A DNA stretch of 64,000 bases from Sungkyunkwania multivorans (GCF_042675645.1 NZ_JBHTJH010000004.1:992001-1056000), one strand, 5' to 3'; positions 44,008 to 52,600 are shown, counted from the stretch's first letter. The notes: generated by a model from the sequence alone, not told the origin. Translations and numbers: made by a program.

Positions 44008-44925
44008 TCATTTCTGTATGTCTAAAACAGTATGCACCCCATTTTCTAACTCATACAGCGTGGCGATCTCGCTATCGGTCAAATTTCTATTGAAAATAGC
44101 CAAATCGTCCATAAGTCCGATATATCCCAGTCCCAAATAAATATTGGATTTGGCAAGTTCCCAAGTAAAAGGTGTATCGATATTGGCACGAGTCCCCTTG
44201 AGCTTACCATTCATATACAGCGACGCCTGTCCCTTATTCGTATTAAGATCAGAAAAGTTGATCAGAATATGGGTCCATTGACCACTGCCAAAAGGCGGAT
44301 TTTTCACACCGGTAAGACGCTCGTTAAAAATGGGATTCTCATTATCAGGGCCTTCTGGGTTTGGGTTCCATACATCGCGATCGCCAATAACTCCCAATCG
44401 AAAATCGCGAGGGTTCTCTTTGGTGAAATCAACCCAAATGGCTGCATCGTTATAGCTTACATCGGTAATTTGAATAGGATCGCAATAGCCCGGTTCTAAG
44501 TCCGTAGCAGGATCCAAGCTTAACCAAAATGAAATTGCGCCACTCCAATTTTCTTTGCTATAGGCGATGTTTTTTTCGCTGGGATAATAGATATTTCCAG
44601 TGCTACGTTCGGTAAAGACCAATCCATGGCCATATTTTCCCTTTCCCGCTTGTCGGCTGATATCCAGTTTGTGCAATCCAACCTTTGCAGAATCGATCGC
44701 TTTTCTATTGGGTACGGTATACATCTGTGCATCACCTAAGGCAAAATCTGCATCGATGCCCTTATCAAAAGAAGCATAAAAGGTGAGCGCTTCTTTTAAA
44801 TTGGTTTTGTTGGCATCCATAACCGTTGTTTCTTTGGGTTTTTCCTGCTGTTTACAAGAATATAGGGCAAGAGCGAAAATGGCCAGGATACCTACCGAAG
44901 TGCTTCTAATTGCTGTATTGAACAT
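44008..44925 (-). CDS. LamG/concanavalin A-like lipoprotein
   Basis: A 305-residue lipoprotein (SPII signal ILAIFALALYSCKQQ) with one laminin-G/concanavalin-type jelly roll spanning most of the chain: LTFYASFDKGIDADFALGDAQMY, KYGHGLVFTE, WSGAISFWLSLDPA, QWTHILINFSDLN, GQASLYMNGKLKGT, NIYLGLGYIGLMDDLAIFNRNLTDSEIATLYE. These are hallmarks of LamG_3-type domains common in marine Bacteroidota, used for glycan binding or as a fold beside sulfatases and glycosidases. No catalytic motif was seen. Starting at 44925 (MFNTAIRS) gives a normal signal peptide; a GTG at 44949 would add eight residues. Confidence 0.82.
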   Translation of the reverse strand: MFNTAIRSTSVGILAIFALALYSCKQQEKPKETTVMDANKTNLKEALTFYASFDKGIDADFALGDAQMYTVPNRKAIDSAKVGLHKLDISRQAGKGKYGHGLVFTERSTGNIYYPSEKNIAYSKENWSGAISFWLSLDPATDLEPGYCDPIQITDVSYNDAAIWVDFTKENPRDFRLGVIGDRDVWNPNPEGPDNENPIFNERLTGVKNPPFGSGQWTHILINFSDLNTNKGQASLYMNGKLKGTRANIDTPFTWELAKSNIYLGLGYIGLMDDLAIFNRNLTDSEIATLYELENGVHTVLDIQK

Positions 44926-45062
44926 GAGGTAACGGGATATTGGTGACACCCATAAAAATACGAATTAAAAGTCAGACATTGAGCTTCTTGCGGCTCTCAG
45001 ATGACATCTATCATAGGATTTTGATGCCTCCTTCTAGATATTTGGTGGACGTAAAGACCTAA

Positions 45063-46511
45063 ATGATGTCAAGTGGTTTTATATACAAATCGGCCATAGA
45101 GCTTGCTGGACTTATCCGCTCTGGAGAGGCGAGTTCTACGGAAATAGTCCAAGCGCACATCACTCAGATCAAGCAACACAACCCTTCATTAAATGCCGTC
45201 ATTATCCTGCTGGAAGACGAGGCCTTGCTCGAGGCGAAGGCTTGTGATGCTGAAGCAAAACAAGGACAATTTAGAGGCCCACTTCATGGGGTACCCATGA
45301 CCATCAAAGAGCAATTTTGGTTAAAGGGCACTAGATCGACTTTAAATAGTCGTCGTTTAAAGGATTGGACCGCCCCAGAAGATGCCTTGGTCGTCACCCG
45401 TTTAAAAGAGGCAGGAGCCATCATTCTAGGCAAGACCAATATATCGAAGGAAATGATGGACTACCAAATTGATGGGGACATTTATCCTACTTGCTACAAC
45501 CCATACAATAAAGCCTATTCTCCGGGAGGCAGCTCAGGGGGATCGGCCGTAGCACTGGCTGTTGGAATGACTCCTATTGAATTGGGAGGTGATATGGGCG
45601 GATCGGTGCGTATTCCTCCAAACTTTTGTGGGGTCTATGGTTTGAAGACCACAGAGAATACCATCCCAACGTATGGACTGGTCCCTAAACCAAAAAATAC
45701 CAAAGGGTATCTATATGATATGGCCGTCATAGGACCGATGGCGAGAACACCAGAAGACCTGGAATTGGTATGGAATATTATGAAAGGCCCCGATAAGGGA
45801 GATCGAAGAATTACTCCAATTCATTGGAAAAAGCCTACACAAAGACAAATGAGCGATTTAAAAATTGCATGGGTCAATGGTTGGAAAGATCATACGACCA
45901 GTAGGCAAACTCAAAAAGTGATCAAAGACTTCATTCAATTGATCAGCAGTCAGGGCGGACAGACTGAACAACTTGCCCCAAAAGAAGGGCTGCACCATCA
46001 AACGCTTGAATTACATAACAGGCTGAGTATGATGATGATCATGCAGGACCTTCCATGGTTGGTGAAACCCCTTATGGTACAAGGATTGAAGAAGGGATTT
46101 TTGAAAGGTGAGGAGCACATTCATTGGAAGTTCAAAGACAGCTTTACCGATTATTCGCAACAGCTAGGGCAACGCCTACAAATCATTAAAGAATGGGAAA
46201 CTTATTTTGAGGAATTCGATCTGTTGGTGTGCCCGTCTGGATTTGGACCTGCCTACAGACGCTGTAAGATCGGCACGCCTATTACCTACGATGGCACCAC
46301 ACTTAAATATATCGATTATGTATATCCCTACAATGCCTGCTTCAATGCGACCGGGCACCCGGCGATAGCAATACCCTTAGGTCTAGATAAAGAAGGATTA
46401 CCGATTGGCGTGCAAGTGGTGGGACCGTACTGGAGCGAACCGGAGCTCTTGCATTTTGCGAAGTTGATCTCAAAGCATACCAAAGGGTTTATAAGACCCA
46501 AAGGCTATTGA
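45063..46511 (+). CDS. amidase signature family enzyme
   Basis: A 482-residue amidase. The catalytic triad is readable: Lys82 (GVPMTIKEQF), cis-Ser157 (SPGGSSGGSAVALAVGM) and nucleophile Ser181 (GGDMGGSVRIPPNFCG). The C-terminal end (CFNATGHPAIAIPLG, GVQVVGPYWSEPELLHFA) is that of fatty-acid-amide and general amidases rather than GatA. No signal peptide, so cytoplasmic. It hydrolyses an amide or a related bond of unknown substrate; no GatB/GatC partners are nearby. It is the last gene of ordinary base composition before the AT-rich defence-like cassette. Confidence 0.9.
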   Translation: MMSSGFIYKSAIELAGLIRSGEASSTEIVQAHITQIKQHNPSLNAVIILLEDEALLEAKACDAEAKQGQFRGPLHGVPMTIKEQFWLKGTRSTLNSRRLKDWTAPEDALVVTRLKEAGAIILGKTNISKEMMDYQIDGDIYPTCYNPYNKAYSPGGSSGGSAVALAVGMTPIELGGDMGGSVRIPPNFCGVYGLKTTENTIPTYGLVPKPKNTKGYLYDMAVIGPMARTPEDLELVWNIMKGPDKGDRRITPIHWKKPTQRQMSDLKIAWVNGWKDHTTSRQTQKVIKDFIQLISSQGGQTEQLAPKEGLHHQTLELHNRLSMMMIMQDLPWLVKPLMVQGLKKGFLKGEEHIHWKFKDSFTDYSQQLGQRLQIIKEWETYFEEFDLLVCPSGFGPAYRRCKIGTPITYDGTTLKYIDYVYPYNACFNATGHPAIAIPLGLDKEGLPIGVQVVGPYWSEPELLHFAKLISKHTKGFIRPKGY

Positions 46512-46622
46512 ACGATAGGCACGACTCATGGCGGCTGTTAATTTCCATATAAAAACTGATTGTACTTAAAGGCCAATTGTAGTTTAATAGCAATTTAAAA
46601 CATCCAAAATTTAGAACCATTT

Positions 46623-46639
46623 TTACGGGAAAACCGTAA
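46623..46639. promoter_or_regulatory. perfect inverted repeat, possible operator
   Basis: TTACGG (46623-46628), spacer GAAAA, CCGTAA (46634-46639). A six-bp palindrome with a five-base spacer fits a dimeric regulator site or a small hairpin, about 340 bases upstream of the first cassette gene. Function is not known. Confidence 0.3.
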
Positions 46640-46912
46640 GGTAGAGTGGGGGAGATTGGGTAAATTACCGCTGTTTTTACAAAGCAATTTGGCTTTTGAG
46701 TTTACAAGTTTCATATAAGTGAATGCCAACTAAACAAGGAGGGACTTTCTTCGAGATCGAGGATTGGAGTAGAGGTTACCGATTGAAAATAAGTATATTA
46801 TTTACTTCATCAAAATTAATAAGATTGGGTGAGATTTTCCATGGAATGGATTTGTCTAGCTAGCATCTTTACAATAAAAGATTTTTTCAAATTAAATTTG
46901 GTGTTAAAACTC

Positions 46913-46920
46913 TATTTTTG
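46913..46920 (+). promoter_or_regulatory. candidate -7 element of the cassette
   Basis: TATTTTTG matches TAnnTTTG exactly. No TTG lies 19 bases upstream, so the -33 element is weak. The start codon at 46978 is 57 bases downstream, and GAGGAAG before it is a usable ribosome-binding site. Confidence 0.35.
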
Positions 46921-46977
46921 AATTATTTAGAAATGAAAATGCTTATATCATAATAAAACCTTTGAGGAAGAATAATT

Positions 46978-47745
46978 ATGCCAGAAAGCTTAGGCGAACA
47001 AGAAGTAAATACTCTAACTGCCGTAATTATTACGGCCATCCCGATAGAATTCAATAGTGTCTGCGAACATTTAAGGGATATAAAAGAAGTAACATCTCCA
47101 AAAGATGGTGTTTACGACGTTGGATATTTCGATGGAGATGAAAAAATCTGGAAAGTTGGGGTCGCGGAAGTTGGAGCTGGGAATACTCAATGTTGCATTG
47201 AAACTGAAAGAGCCATAGACTTTTTCAAACCTAATGTGGTACTTTTTGTAGGCATAGCGGGAGGTTTTAAGGATGATATAACATTTGGAGATATTGTAGT
47301 AGCAGAGAGAGCGTATGGCTATGAGATGGGAAAGATTAAAGATGGTACGTTACTTACGAGACCGGATTCCGGAAAATCATCCTATGCTATGCTGCAAAGG
47401 GCAAAAGCAGTTGCGCGAAAGGATAACTGGAAAAGTAGGATAATCGGGAATGAAGATGGTACAATAAACCCTAATGCAATAGTTAAACCTATCGCTGCTG
47501 GTGAGAAAGTTGTTGCTGACTCTCGTTCAGATTTAGCAATTATGCTAAAAAAGCATTATAACGATACTGCTGCAATTGAAATGGAGGGATATGGCTTTTA
47601 TAAAGCTATAGAGGTTAATGAAGGAGTCCTAGGGCTTATAGTTCGAGGAATTTCTGATATGCTCGATAATAAGGAAGATCATTTTCACGAATTGGCATCA
47701 AGAAATGCAAGTGCATTCGCTTTCGAGGTATTATCTAAGATTTAA
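46978..47745 (+). CDS. phosphorylase superfamily (PNP/MTAN-like) protein, putative defence effector
   Basis: A 255-residue PNP_UDP_1-type protein. VGIAGGFKDDITFGDIVVAE (91-110) is the conserved phosphate/base loop, EMEGYG (201-206) holds the ribose-binding Met-Glu pair, and RGISDM (223-228) carries the catalytic Asp227. Housekeeping MTA/SAH nucleosidases have the same core, but this one lies first in a cassette with ParB-like, SNF2 and methylase genes, which housekeeping copies do not. In several anti-phage systems, such as Detocs, the same fold is the effector and cleaves ATP after infection. An effector role here is inference; a regulator role through a nucleoside signal is an alternative. 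15 bases separate it from the next gene. Confidence 0.8.
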   Translation: MPESLGEQEVNTLTAVIITAIPIEFNSVCEHLRDIKEVTSPKDGVYDVGYFDGDEKIWKVGVAEVGAGNTQCCIETERAIDFFKPNVVLFVGIAGGFKDDITFGDIVVAERAYGYEMGKIKDGTLLTRPDSGKSSYAMLQRAKAVARKDNWKSRIIGNEDGTINPNAIVKPIAAGEKVVADSRSDLAIMLKKHYNDTAAIEMEGYGFYKAIEVNEGVLGLIVRGISDMLDNKEDHFHELASRNASAFAFEVLSKI

Positions 47746-47760
47746 TAAATATAAAATGTT

Positions 47761-49134
47761 ATGAACACATTCGATTATAATAAACCGAGACCGATTGTAG
47801 AATCATTGGTTAAGGAAATAAACGACAACAAAGAGGAAATTTCAGGAATGAAAAGAAGTATTTTCTTCCGTGATGATAAAAGAAAGGGTAAAGAGAGACA
47901 GGTTTATAGAATTCCCACAATTTATTTAAACTTTAGAAAAGACAATGGCCGAATAGCTTCCGATATCTTGTCATACGAAAATCAAAATGGTGAATTGATT
48001 GAGGCAACGGCGTTTGGTCAAGAGATTATTCGTCAATTTCTAATAAAGAAAGATAAGGAGGCTACGAATCAATTGAAAAGAACCATAATTGATAGGGGGC
48101 AAGATGAGCCAGCTGTAATCACTTGTGATGGCTTTCTAATAAATGGAAATAGAAGAAAGATGGCATTGGAAATGCTATCATCTGAGTTTCCTTCAGAGGC
48201 AAAATACAAAAACCTAGAAGTAGTAATTTTGCCCTGCAAGAAAAAGGATAGCGGTGATGAGACACCTCCTACTCACTATGAAATTGAGCAAATTGAAAGT
48301 GCATATCAATTTCATAATCAAGGAAAGTCCGAGTATACCAACTTTGATAAAGCAATTTCAATTAGAAGGAAATTGAATAACGGAATGTCAATTGAAGAGC
48401 AGCTTTCGTATGATGCAACATTCAATATGCTTACTCCTGCCGAAAAGAGAAAACAAATTAATCAAATAGAACAAGATTTTCTAAAGCCTTTAGAATGTAT
48501 TGATAGGTATTTGGACAGGCTTGGCAGAACACAAATGTACAACACTATTGCGACTGCCAAAGGCTCTCAAAAAGGTCAATGGCAGGCATTTATAGATTAT
48601 CATAAAAGTATAGATAGGTATATCCGTGATCCAAAAAAACTTCATAAACTAAATATTACAAAAAATGAACGCTCTACAGTTGAAGATATAGCGTTTAAAT
48701 TAATCCGAGCACGAAAAATTGACGGAGTCGATAAAAAATCTCACGAAATTATGAGAATGATTCCTAAGTTATTGAACAACGAACAATCGAAAGCTGAGCT
48801 TTTTAAATTGAAAGAAATCAAACTGAAAGGATATGCGGAAACTACAAGTGATGTTAAAGATGCTGAGATAAAAGATTTACAATGGTATAATGAAAACAGA
48901 GAAAATATAATACATAGAGTTCGCGAGTCTAAGAATATACTTGATGGTGTAAAGGAGAGTGAAACCCCAATAACTTTATTAAAAGCCGCATTGGGCAAAC
49001 TCAATCATGAGAATATGAATTTAAAGGCCATTGAGTCAGAAAATTTAAAGTCAACGCTAAAGATTACAGAAAGTATAATTAAAAAGGCTGATGAGATTAA
49101 AAAAGAACTTTACGGTATTATAAAAAAGAAATAA
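47761..49134 (+). CDS. ParB-like N-terminal domain protein of the cassette
   Basis: A 457-residue cytoplasmic protein. Residues of about 40-165 resemble the ParB/Srx fold: IPTIYLNFRKDNGR, a helical part, then EPAVITCDGFLINGNRRKMALEML with the INGNRR box (127-132) in the place of the ParB GERR phosphate-binding motif. The rest (about 170-457) is helical and highly charged, with RKQINQIEQDFLKPLECIDRYL and a Lys-rich end, and no HTH was recognised. ParB-like domains bind CTP or cut DNA and occur beside DNA-modification genes as well as in plasmid partition. No parA is present, which argues against partition. Confidence 0.65.
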   Translation: MNTFDYNKPRPIVESLVKEINDNKEEISGMKRSIFFRDDKRKGKERQVYRIPTIYLNFRKDNGRIASDILSYENQNGELIEATAFGQEIIRQFLIKKDKEATNQLKRTIIDRGQDEPAVITCDGFLINGNRRKMALEMLSSEFPSEAKYKNLEVVILPCKKKDSGDETPPTHYEIEQIESAYQFHNQGKSEYTNFDKAISIRRKLNNGMSIEEQLSYDATFNMLTPAEKRKQINQIEQDFLKPLECIDRYLDRLGRTQMYNTIATAKGSQKGQWQAFIDYHKSIDRYIRDPKKLHKLNITKNERSTVEDIAFKLIRARKIDGVDKKSHEIMRMIPKLLNNEQSKAELFKLKEIKLKGYAETTSDVKDAEIKDLQWYNENRENIIHRVRESKNILDGVKESETPITLLKAALGKLNHENMNLKAIESENLKSTLKITESIIKKADEIKKELYGIIKKK

Positions 49135-49137
49135 AAT

Positions 49138-51027
49138 TTGCTGAATATTAGATTCAATAATGGCGCAATTATCGTGGACAACATTGAGGGTCTGACAGGA
49201 ATCCAATGTGGTGGATTAGAATTGTCTGGGTTTGTTCGTTCTAATAATACCGAATATGTTCTTAAAACTCAAAATTTGGATTCAGAGTTAAGCGATTTAA
49301 TTGACTATTTGAAATACGAAAATTTAAGATTTTGTCTGGATGAGTATCTTACAACGATTCAAGACAATAGCAATTATCTACAGCAACAATTCGAGGAGTT
49401 GAAAGTCGAAGCGCTAAATTTTAAAAATGGTAACTTTGAAGCAGAGGAGTATAGGGTATTTCAAAAAGGTATTTCAAACTTGATATCAAGACCTCTAAAG
49501 AATCATCAGGAAAAAGCTGCATATCATTTATATAAAATTAAGAATGGGGCGAACTTTTCGGTTCCAGGAAGTGGAAAAACATCTGTTGTTCTAAGTGTTT
49601 ATGAGAAGCTAAGAAGCGAGGGGCTAGTAAATACTTTATTTGTGGTTGGACCCTTAGCAAGTTTTGGACCTTGGAAGAATGAATTTGAAATTGTTTTAGG
49701 ACGAAAAGCAAATTTAAAAGTTTTAGCTGGTGGATCTCAAAGCGAAAGGAGATTGAACTATTACGATAGCAAGGAAACCAAAGCCGAAATCTATTTAACA
49801 TCGTTTCAAACTTTATTGTTCGATTCTGAACAAGTAAGTCACTTATTTAAGAATGAAGGAATAGATATTTTCTTTGTTATAGATGAAGCGCACTATATCA
49901 AAAGAATTGATGGACAATGGGCGCAAGCAGTTCTAGGGCTTAGCTCTTTGTCAAAGATTCGTTGTATTCTTACTGGCACGCCTATTCCAAAAAGTTATAC
50001 TGACATTTTCAATTTAATTGACTTTCTGTGGCCTAATAGTATGGCAATTGATGAAGCTTCAAGAATTAGAATAAAAAGTTTGGAGAATGCGAATGATATA
50101 CATAGAGCTGCAGAATTGGTGAAGGAAAAAATCAATCCGCTTTTTTATAGAGTCAGAAAAAAAGAATTGGGGTTAAGAGAACAAATTTTTTTAGAGCCGG
50201 AAAAAGTAAAAATGAGACACTTTGAAAAGTTAATTTACAAGGCTATAGAAAATAGGATTGAAGATTATTCCAAAAAGGATTACGCCGCGAACATTAAATA
50301 TGTGTCAAAGTTATATAAGGGTAGAATGATTAGATTAAGACAAGCAGTTTCTAATGTAGCCTTAATGTCCAATCCGCTAGAAAATTATAATGAGGACTTA
50401 TTGTATGACAGATCCGATCTTAAAAAAATCATTGAAAACTATCATCAACTGGAGACACCAGGTAAAATATTCGCGCTGTTGGATTTAGTGAAACAAATTC
50501 GAACTAAGGGCCGGAAAGTTGTTATTTGGTCGAATTTCATTGGAACTCTAGAATTGATTAAATCACATCTTTCACAAAACGGTTTTAATTCAGAAATTAT
50601 TTTTGGAGGCACTCCAATTGAGAAAGAGTATCAATCGCTTGAAAACTCTAGGGAGAAAATCAGGAATAGATTTGTAGATTCAAATAGTGGTTTAGATATA
50701 TTAATTGCCAATCCAGCCGCATGTGCAGAGTCAATATCTTTACATACGACTTGTAAAGACGCAATCTACTATGATTTATCCTATAATTGTGCTCAATATC
50801 TTCAAACTCTTGATAGAATACATAGAGTAGGTGGTTCTGAAAAGGAACCATCCTATTATCATTTTTTACAATATGAAGACTCAATAGATGTAGATATAAT
50901 TAGCAATTTAAATTTAAAAGCTGAAAAGATGTTTGAAATAATAGAAGAAGATTTCACCATTTATTCTTTGGACATGTACGACGATGGAGAAAGTGACTTT
51001 GATGCTTATACAAGACTTTATAAATGA
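49138..51027 (+). CDS. SNF2-type DEAH helicase/translocase of the cassette
   Basis: A 629-residue superfamily 2 ATPase. The N-terminal 115 residues are unique. Then come Walker A VPGSGKTS (142-149), the DEAH box VIDEAHYIK (247-255), motif III LTGTPIPKS (278-286) and the helicase C domain with VVIWSNFIGTL (461-471) and motif VI QTLDRIHRVGG (556-566), where the arginine finger sits. This is the RapA/SNF2 layout of double-stranded DNA translocases used by restriction, DISARM and similar systems. The start is TTG at 49138, three bases after the preceding stop; no in-frame ATG is close by. Its end overlaps the methylase start (ATGA). Confidence 0.85.
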   Translation: MLNIRFNNGAIIVDNIEGLTGIQCGGLELSGFVRSNNTEYVLKTQNLDSELSDLIDYLKYENLRFCLDEYLTTIQDNSNYLQQQFEELKVEALNFKNGNFEAEEYRVFQKGISNLISRPLKNHQEKAAYHLYKIKNGANFSVPGSGKTSVVLSVYEKLRSEGLVNTLFVVGPLASFGPWKNEFEIVLGRKANLKVLAGGSQSERRLNYYDSKETKAEIYLTSFQTLLFDSEQVSHLFKNEGIDIFFVIDEAHYIKRIDGQWAQAVLGLSSLSKIRCILTGTPIPKSYTDIFNLIDFLWPNSMAIDEASRIRIKSLENANDIHRAAELVKEKINPLFYRVRKKELGLREQIFLEPEKVKMRHFEKLIYKAIENRIEDYSKKDYAANIKYVSKLYKGRMIRLRQAVSNVALMSNPLENYNEDLLYDRSDLKKIIENYHQLETPGKIFALLDLVKQIRTKGRKVVIWSNFIGTLELIKSHLSQNGFNSEIIFGGTPIEKEYQSLENSREKIRNRFVDSNSGLDILIANPAACAESISLHTTCKDAIYYDLSYNCAQYLQTLDRIHRVGGSEKEPSYYHFLQYEDSIDVDIISNLNLKAEKMFEIIEEDFTIYSLDMYDDGESDFDAYTRLYK

Positions 51028-51941
51028 TTGAAGAAGAAAACAAAAAATACAAAAAAATATCACCGCCCTTTGGCTATTTTGGCTCGAAGAATAAACTGGC
51101 TATTGAGTTGTGCAAAAACCTTCCGCCGCATAATTGCTGGATAGAGGCTTTTTGTGGATCTTCAGCAGTAACATTGGCCAAACCTCCAGCTCCAATAGAA
51201 ATAATTAATGACATTGATAGCGAAATAGTGAATCTCTTTAGGCAATTAAGAAACAATTCAAATATGCTATGCGAACAAATCGAACTAACTCCATATTCTG
51301 AAGAGGAATTGTTTAATGCAAGGAATAAAGTTGATGGTTTGAATGATGTGGAAAGAGCTAGACAATTTTTAATCAAATCCATGATGGCCATTAATGGTGC
51401 ATTTGGAGATCGCAAAGGCGGTTTTTCTTATTCTGATTCATATTCTAGAAATAATAAAGAAGCAAGGGTTAACCGATGGAATAATTTACCTGACAGATTA
51501 AAAAAGGTGGTTTCTAGATTGAGAGACGTTAGAATCGAAAACAAAGATGCAAAAAAGTTAATTGAAAGATTCATTGATAGACCGGCCACACTAATCTATT
51601 TGGACCCTCCATATTTAGCAGAGCGAGTGAATGGTTATGAGATTGAGGCGAATGACTGTTATTTTCATTTGGACTTACTTAACCTCATTTGCAATTCAAA
51701 ATCTATGATTTTTATTAGTGGCTATAGAAACGAGCTCTACAACGATTTACTCACTAAAGACAAAGGTTGGTCGGTAAAGGAAATAGAAACTACAACACAA
51801 GGATCCAATGGTAGTGCGAAAAAGAGAATTGAGGTAATCTGGATGAATGAGCACTTTACCGAAGCGTTAAAATCTGGCAGAATACCAATAGAGTTAGATG
51901 AAAAGGAAATTATTAATAAGAAATTGAATCCGAAGCGTTGA
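51024..51941 (+). CDS. D12-class DNA adenine methylase of the cassette
   Basis: A 305-residue N6-adenine methyltransferase of the alpha (Dam/D12) class. The N-terminal PPFGYFGSKNKL (14-25), the SAM motif AFCGSSAVTLAKP (42-54) and the catalytic motif DPPY (194-197) appear in family order; GAFGDRKGGF (125-134) lies in the target-recognition part. It would methylate adenine in a short sequence to mark host DNA. It has no fused or adjacent endonuclease. Start overlaps the helicase stop by four bases. It is the last gene of the AT-rich block. Confidence 0.88.
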   Translation: MIEEENKKYKKISPPFGYFGSKNKLAIELCKNLPPHNCWIEAFCGSSAVTLAKPPAPIEIINDIDSEIVNLFRQLRNNSNMLCEQIELTPYSEEELFNARNKVDGLNDVERARQFLIKSMMAINGAFGDRKGGFSYSDSYSRNNKEARVNRWNNLPDRLKKVVSRLRDVRIENKDAKKLIERFIDRPATLIYLDPPYLAERVNGYEIEANDCYFHLDLLNLICNSKSMIFISGYRNELYNDLLTKDKGWSVKEIETTTQGSNGSAKKRIEVIWMNEHFTEALKSGRIPIELDEKEIINKKLNPKR

Positions 51942-52039
51942 GCACTTAAGCCTGATAAAATTTAATTCATCAATGATACCAGCAAGATAAAGCGTAAATC
52001 ACTTCCAACAATTTGTTATAATTGAACCATAATTTACAT

Positions 52040-52063
52040 TATGTAAAATAGAATATTCTAAAA
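52040..52063. repeat. 24-bp direct repeat, left copy
   Basis: TATGTAAAATAGAATATTCT begins the copy. It matches 52128-52151 at 21 of 24 positions. The first bases also form a palindrome TTTACAT-T-ATGTAAA at 52033-52047. It lies about 100 bases after the methylase stop. Confidence 0.4.
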
Positions 52064-52090
52064 CTCCCACTATTCGTTCACGATTGTATC

Positions 52091-52122
52091 CAGATGTATC
52101 ATCCGCAGGATGATCACATCTG
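52091..52122. other. hairpin between the two direct repeats
   Basis: CAGATGTATCATCC at 52091-52104 pairs with the bases up to 52122 (GGATGAT-C-ACATCTG) with one bulged C, closing on GCA. The stem is strong, but no T run follows on either strand, so it is not a normal terminator. Confidence 0.45.
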
Positions 52123-52127
52123 AATAG

Positions 52128-52151
52128 TATGTAACATAGAATATTTTGAAA
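52128..52151. repeat. 24-bp direct repeat, right copy
   Basis: Second copy of the repeat at 52040-52063, three mismatches, 88 bases start to start. It ends just before the convergent lipoprotein gene. Confidence 0.4.
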
Positions 52152-52166
52152 GTTATGCCCTAACCA

Positions 52167-52592
52167 TCATTCCATGATCCTATGTACCACCACATAGGTG
52201 CCGACTCTGCCCTGAGAACGATCCTCCTTTTCACAAATATCCCAATCGCCATCGCGATATTCAATCTCTATACGTACTGCTTTGATCAAACCATCTTTAT
52301 CCCTAATGTGGTGTTCTAGCTGTTTCCTGCTCACAGCGCTCTCACAAAATTTTATATAATAATCCTGAATCGACCGGCGAACATACATCTCTTTAAACTG
52401 ATCGTCCGTTACATGCTTTCGTATCGCGCTTTTATAGACTATTGGTGCCGATATGATCACCGTTCTACTTCCCGACGACATGTCTTCTGTTTTATTCTTT
52501 ATCACTGTATTTCTCGTATTGACACAAGACATTAAGAATAAAGCCATATTCATGGTAAAGTATATATTATATGCTCTTGTTGTTCTCATCAT
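52167..52592 (-). CDS. small exported lipoprotein of unknown function
   Basis: A 141-residue protein with a hydrophobic start and lipobox LFLMSCVN (Cys near 23), followed by a basic/acidic domain with one strand-rich region (KAVRIEIEYRDGDWDICEKED...RVGTYVVVHRI). The family is not recognised. Of three start codons (52592, 52589, 52553), 52592 has AAAGGTG five bases upstream and is preferred. It lies eight bases after the next upstream gene on the same strand, so they probably form an operon. It returns to ordinary base composition after the AT-rich block. Confidence 0.6.
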   Translation of the reverse strand: MMRTTRAYNIYFTMNMALFLMSCVNTRNTVIKNKTEDMSSGSRTVIISAPIVYKSAIRKHVTDDQFKEMYVRRSIQDYYIKFCESAVSRKQLEHHIRDKDGLIKAVRIEIEYRDGDWDICEKEDRSQGRVGTYVVVHRIME

Positions 52593-52600
52593 TTACACCT

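Larger units (their letters stand above)
46512..46977. other. 466-base AT-rich leader before the defence-like cassette
   Basis: Base composition shifts to AT-rich here, marking the left edge of the cassette. It contains a perfect inverted repeat TTACGG-GAAAA-CCGTAA at 46623-46639, followed by a G-rich run GGTAGAGTGGGGGAG, and a predicted -7 element TATTTTTG at 46913-46920. A 46-codon ORF (46723-46863) is not convincing. No direct repeat, tRNA end or integrase gene was found. Confidence 0.5.

Noticed and set aside
46723..46863. 46-codon ORF in the leader of the cassette
   Set aside because: Low coding signal and no strong start context; could be real but cannot be supported.
46978..51941. Reading the cassette as a classical restriction-modification system
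   Set aside because: No endonuclease domain is visible in any of the four proteins; only a helicase and a methylase are of that type.
46562..51950. GTACTTAAAGGCC near 46562 and GCACTTAAGCC near 51942 as flanking attachment repeats
   Set aside because: Similarity is short and broken by gaps; chance in AT-rich DNA.
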